Source of the DNA: Acidobacteriota bacterium
GTDB taxonomy: Bacteria; Acidobacteriota; UBA890
DNA length: 6,454 nt
Reading direction: 5' to 3'
Assembly (NCBI GenBank): GCA_022563115.1
Contig: JADFNY010000219.1
Span: 1 to 6,454 of the forward strand
The position numbers and the translations under genes were made by a program. The notes under the pieces are model-generated. The model ran no database searches. It worked only from the letters and a program-made list of their open reading frames with translations, and was not told the origin of the DNA. Positions 5,982-6,454 of the stretch are shown here, one piece after another (the stretch's first letter is position 1; each line of letters opens with the position of its first letter).

Positions 5982-6454
5982 ATTTCGTGTGCCGGGGGGA
6001 AAGCGGGAGGTCCAGCGTCACGGTCGTTCCCTGCTCCGGGAAGCTTGTCACATCGAGCGATCCGCCGTGATCTCCGACGATCGCGTGCGCCAGGCTGAGC
6101 CCGAGGCCGGCGGCGCCGGTCCCCCGTTTGGTCGTAAAGAAGGGATCGAAGAGATGGTCGATCACGTCGTCGGGGATGCCGATTCCGTTGTCCTTCACGG
6201 TGATCCGCAGGTTGTCGCTCGGCTCATCGATGGCGGCGGTGATGTGGACCTCGGTGCCCTGTGACTCGAGCGCGTTGTTGATCAGGTTGACGAGCGCCTG
6301 CTCGATCTCCGGCCGGCTCATCGAAACGCGGGGCAGTGCGTCGTTGCGCTGGAAGCGCGTTTCGGTGCCCTTGTCGTCGACCTTTCGCATGGCGATGCGG
6401 ATCGCCGATTCCACCACATCGTTGACGTCACATTTCGAGCGCTCGCCGCGTTCT
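5980..6454 (-). CDS. Sensor histidine kinase, C-terminal fragment (HATPase_c), partial at right edge
   Basis: Only the last 157 residues of this kinase lie in the window. The frame stays open to the right edge, so the nominal GTG at 6417 is internal: the residues before it (KCDVND) lead into VVESAIRI, the usual start of an HATPase domain. Counting from the first complete codon, the visible ATP-binding elements are the N-box around Asn60 (NLINNALES), the G1 box KDNGIG (about 87-92), the F-box FDPFFTTK (102-109) and a G2 region GTGAAGLGLS (111-120), in which alanine replaces the first glycine of the common GTGLGL. The H-box, dimerisation helices and sensor domains are off-window. The protein ends soon after the ATPase domain with no fused receiver, so it must phosphorylate a separate one. 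The adjacent REC-PAS-REC protein, five bases downstream, is the obvious partner. The input signal is unknown. Confidence 0.9.
   Translation of the reverse strand, partial: ERGERSKCDVNDVVESAIRIAMRKVDDKGTETRFQRNDALPRVSMSRPEIEQALVNLINNALESQGTEVHITAAIDEPSDNLRITVKDNGIGIPDDVIDHLFDPFFTTKRGTGAAGLGLSLAHAIVGDHGGSLDVTSFPEQGTTVTLDLPLSPRHTK

Noticed and set aside
5321..6070. A 249-codon plus-strand open frame over the response regulator gene.
   Set aside because: It is antisense to a confidently identified receiver protein, and its composition (Asp, Val, Arg, His repeats) is typical of a shadow frame.
1..6454. CRISPR arrays, tRNA/rRNA genes, transposases, toxin-antitoxin pairs and phage genes were looked for across the window.
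   Set aside because: No spaced direct repeats, cloverleaf-like segments or matching protein motifs were found, and coding capacity is filled by the five genes described.

Overview
This GC-rich window (by eye low-to-mid 60s % GC, not counted) carries five protein-coding genes and no RNA gene, CRISPR array or insertion sequence that I can support. The protein types are a CckA-like PAS/hybrid histidine kinase, a FIST protein, an exported M28 peptidase with an RG-rich insert, and a REC-PAS-REC regulator. Together with the GTG starts and base composition, they suggest a signalling-rich, free-living Gram-negative bacterium, most plausibly Acidobacteriota or a myxobacterial/deltaproteobacterial lineage. 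No phylogenetic marker is present, so this placement is an inference.

Layout, left to right. (1) Plus strand, running off the left edge to 1796: a soluble C-terminal portion of a hybrid sensor kinase, PAS-PAS-HisKA-HATPase-REC. (2) A 137-base gap with a bulged hairpin and a tandem 8-base repeat. (3) Plus strand 1934-3124: a two-domain FIST sensory protein with a GTG start and a strong ribosome-binding site. (4) A 142-base gap holding a long, near-perfect palindrome (3129-3167) without a T-tract. (5) Plus strand 3267-4898: a secreted zinc aminopeptidase of family M28 with a PA domain. (6) A 17-base convergent junction. (7) Minus strand 4916-5974: a REC-PAS-REC response regulator with no output domain. 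(8) Minus strand, 5980 to the right edge: the ATPase end of a second histidine kinase, whose stop lies five bases before the regulator's start.

How the genes may work together. The minus-strand kinase and regulator are almost certainly co-translated partners. The plus-strand hybrid kinase and FIST protein are plausible partners: FIST is an established small-ligand-sensing domain that recurs beside signal-transduction genes, but no physical link is visible here. The M28 peptidase looks like an independent exported housekeeping or nutritional enzyme between the two signalling modules. Nothing in the window amounts to a clear, previously undescribed system. The points most worth a second look are the output-less dual-receiver regulator, the intergenic palindrome, the FIST/kinase pairing and the arginine-glycine insert in the peptidase.
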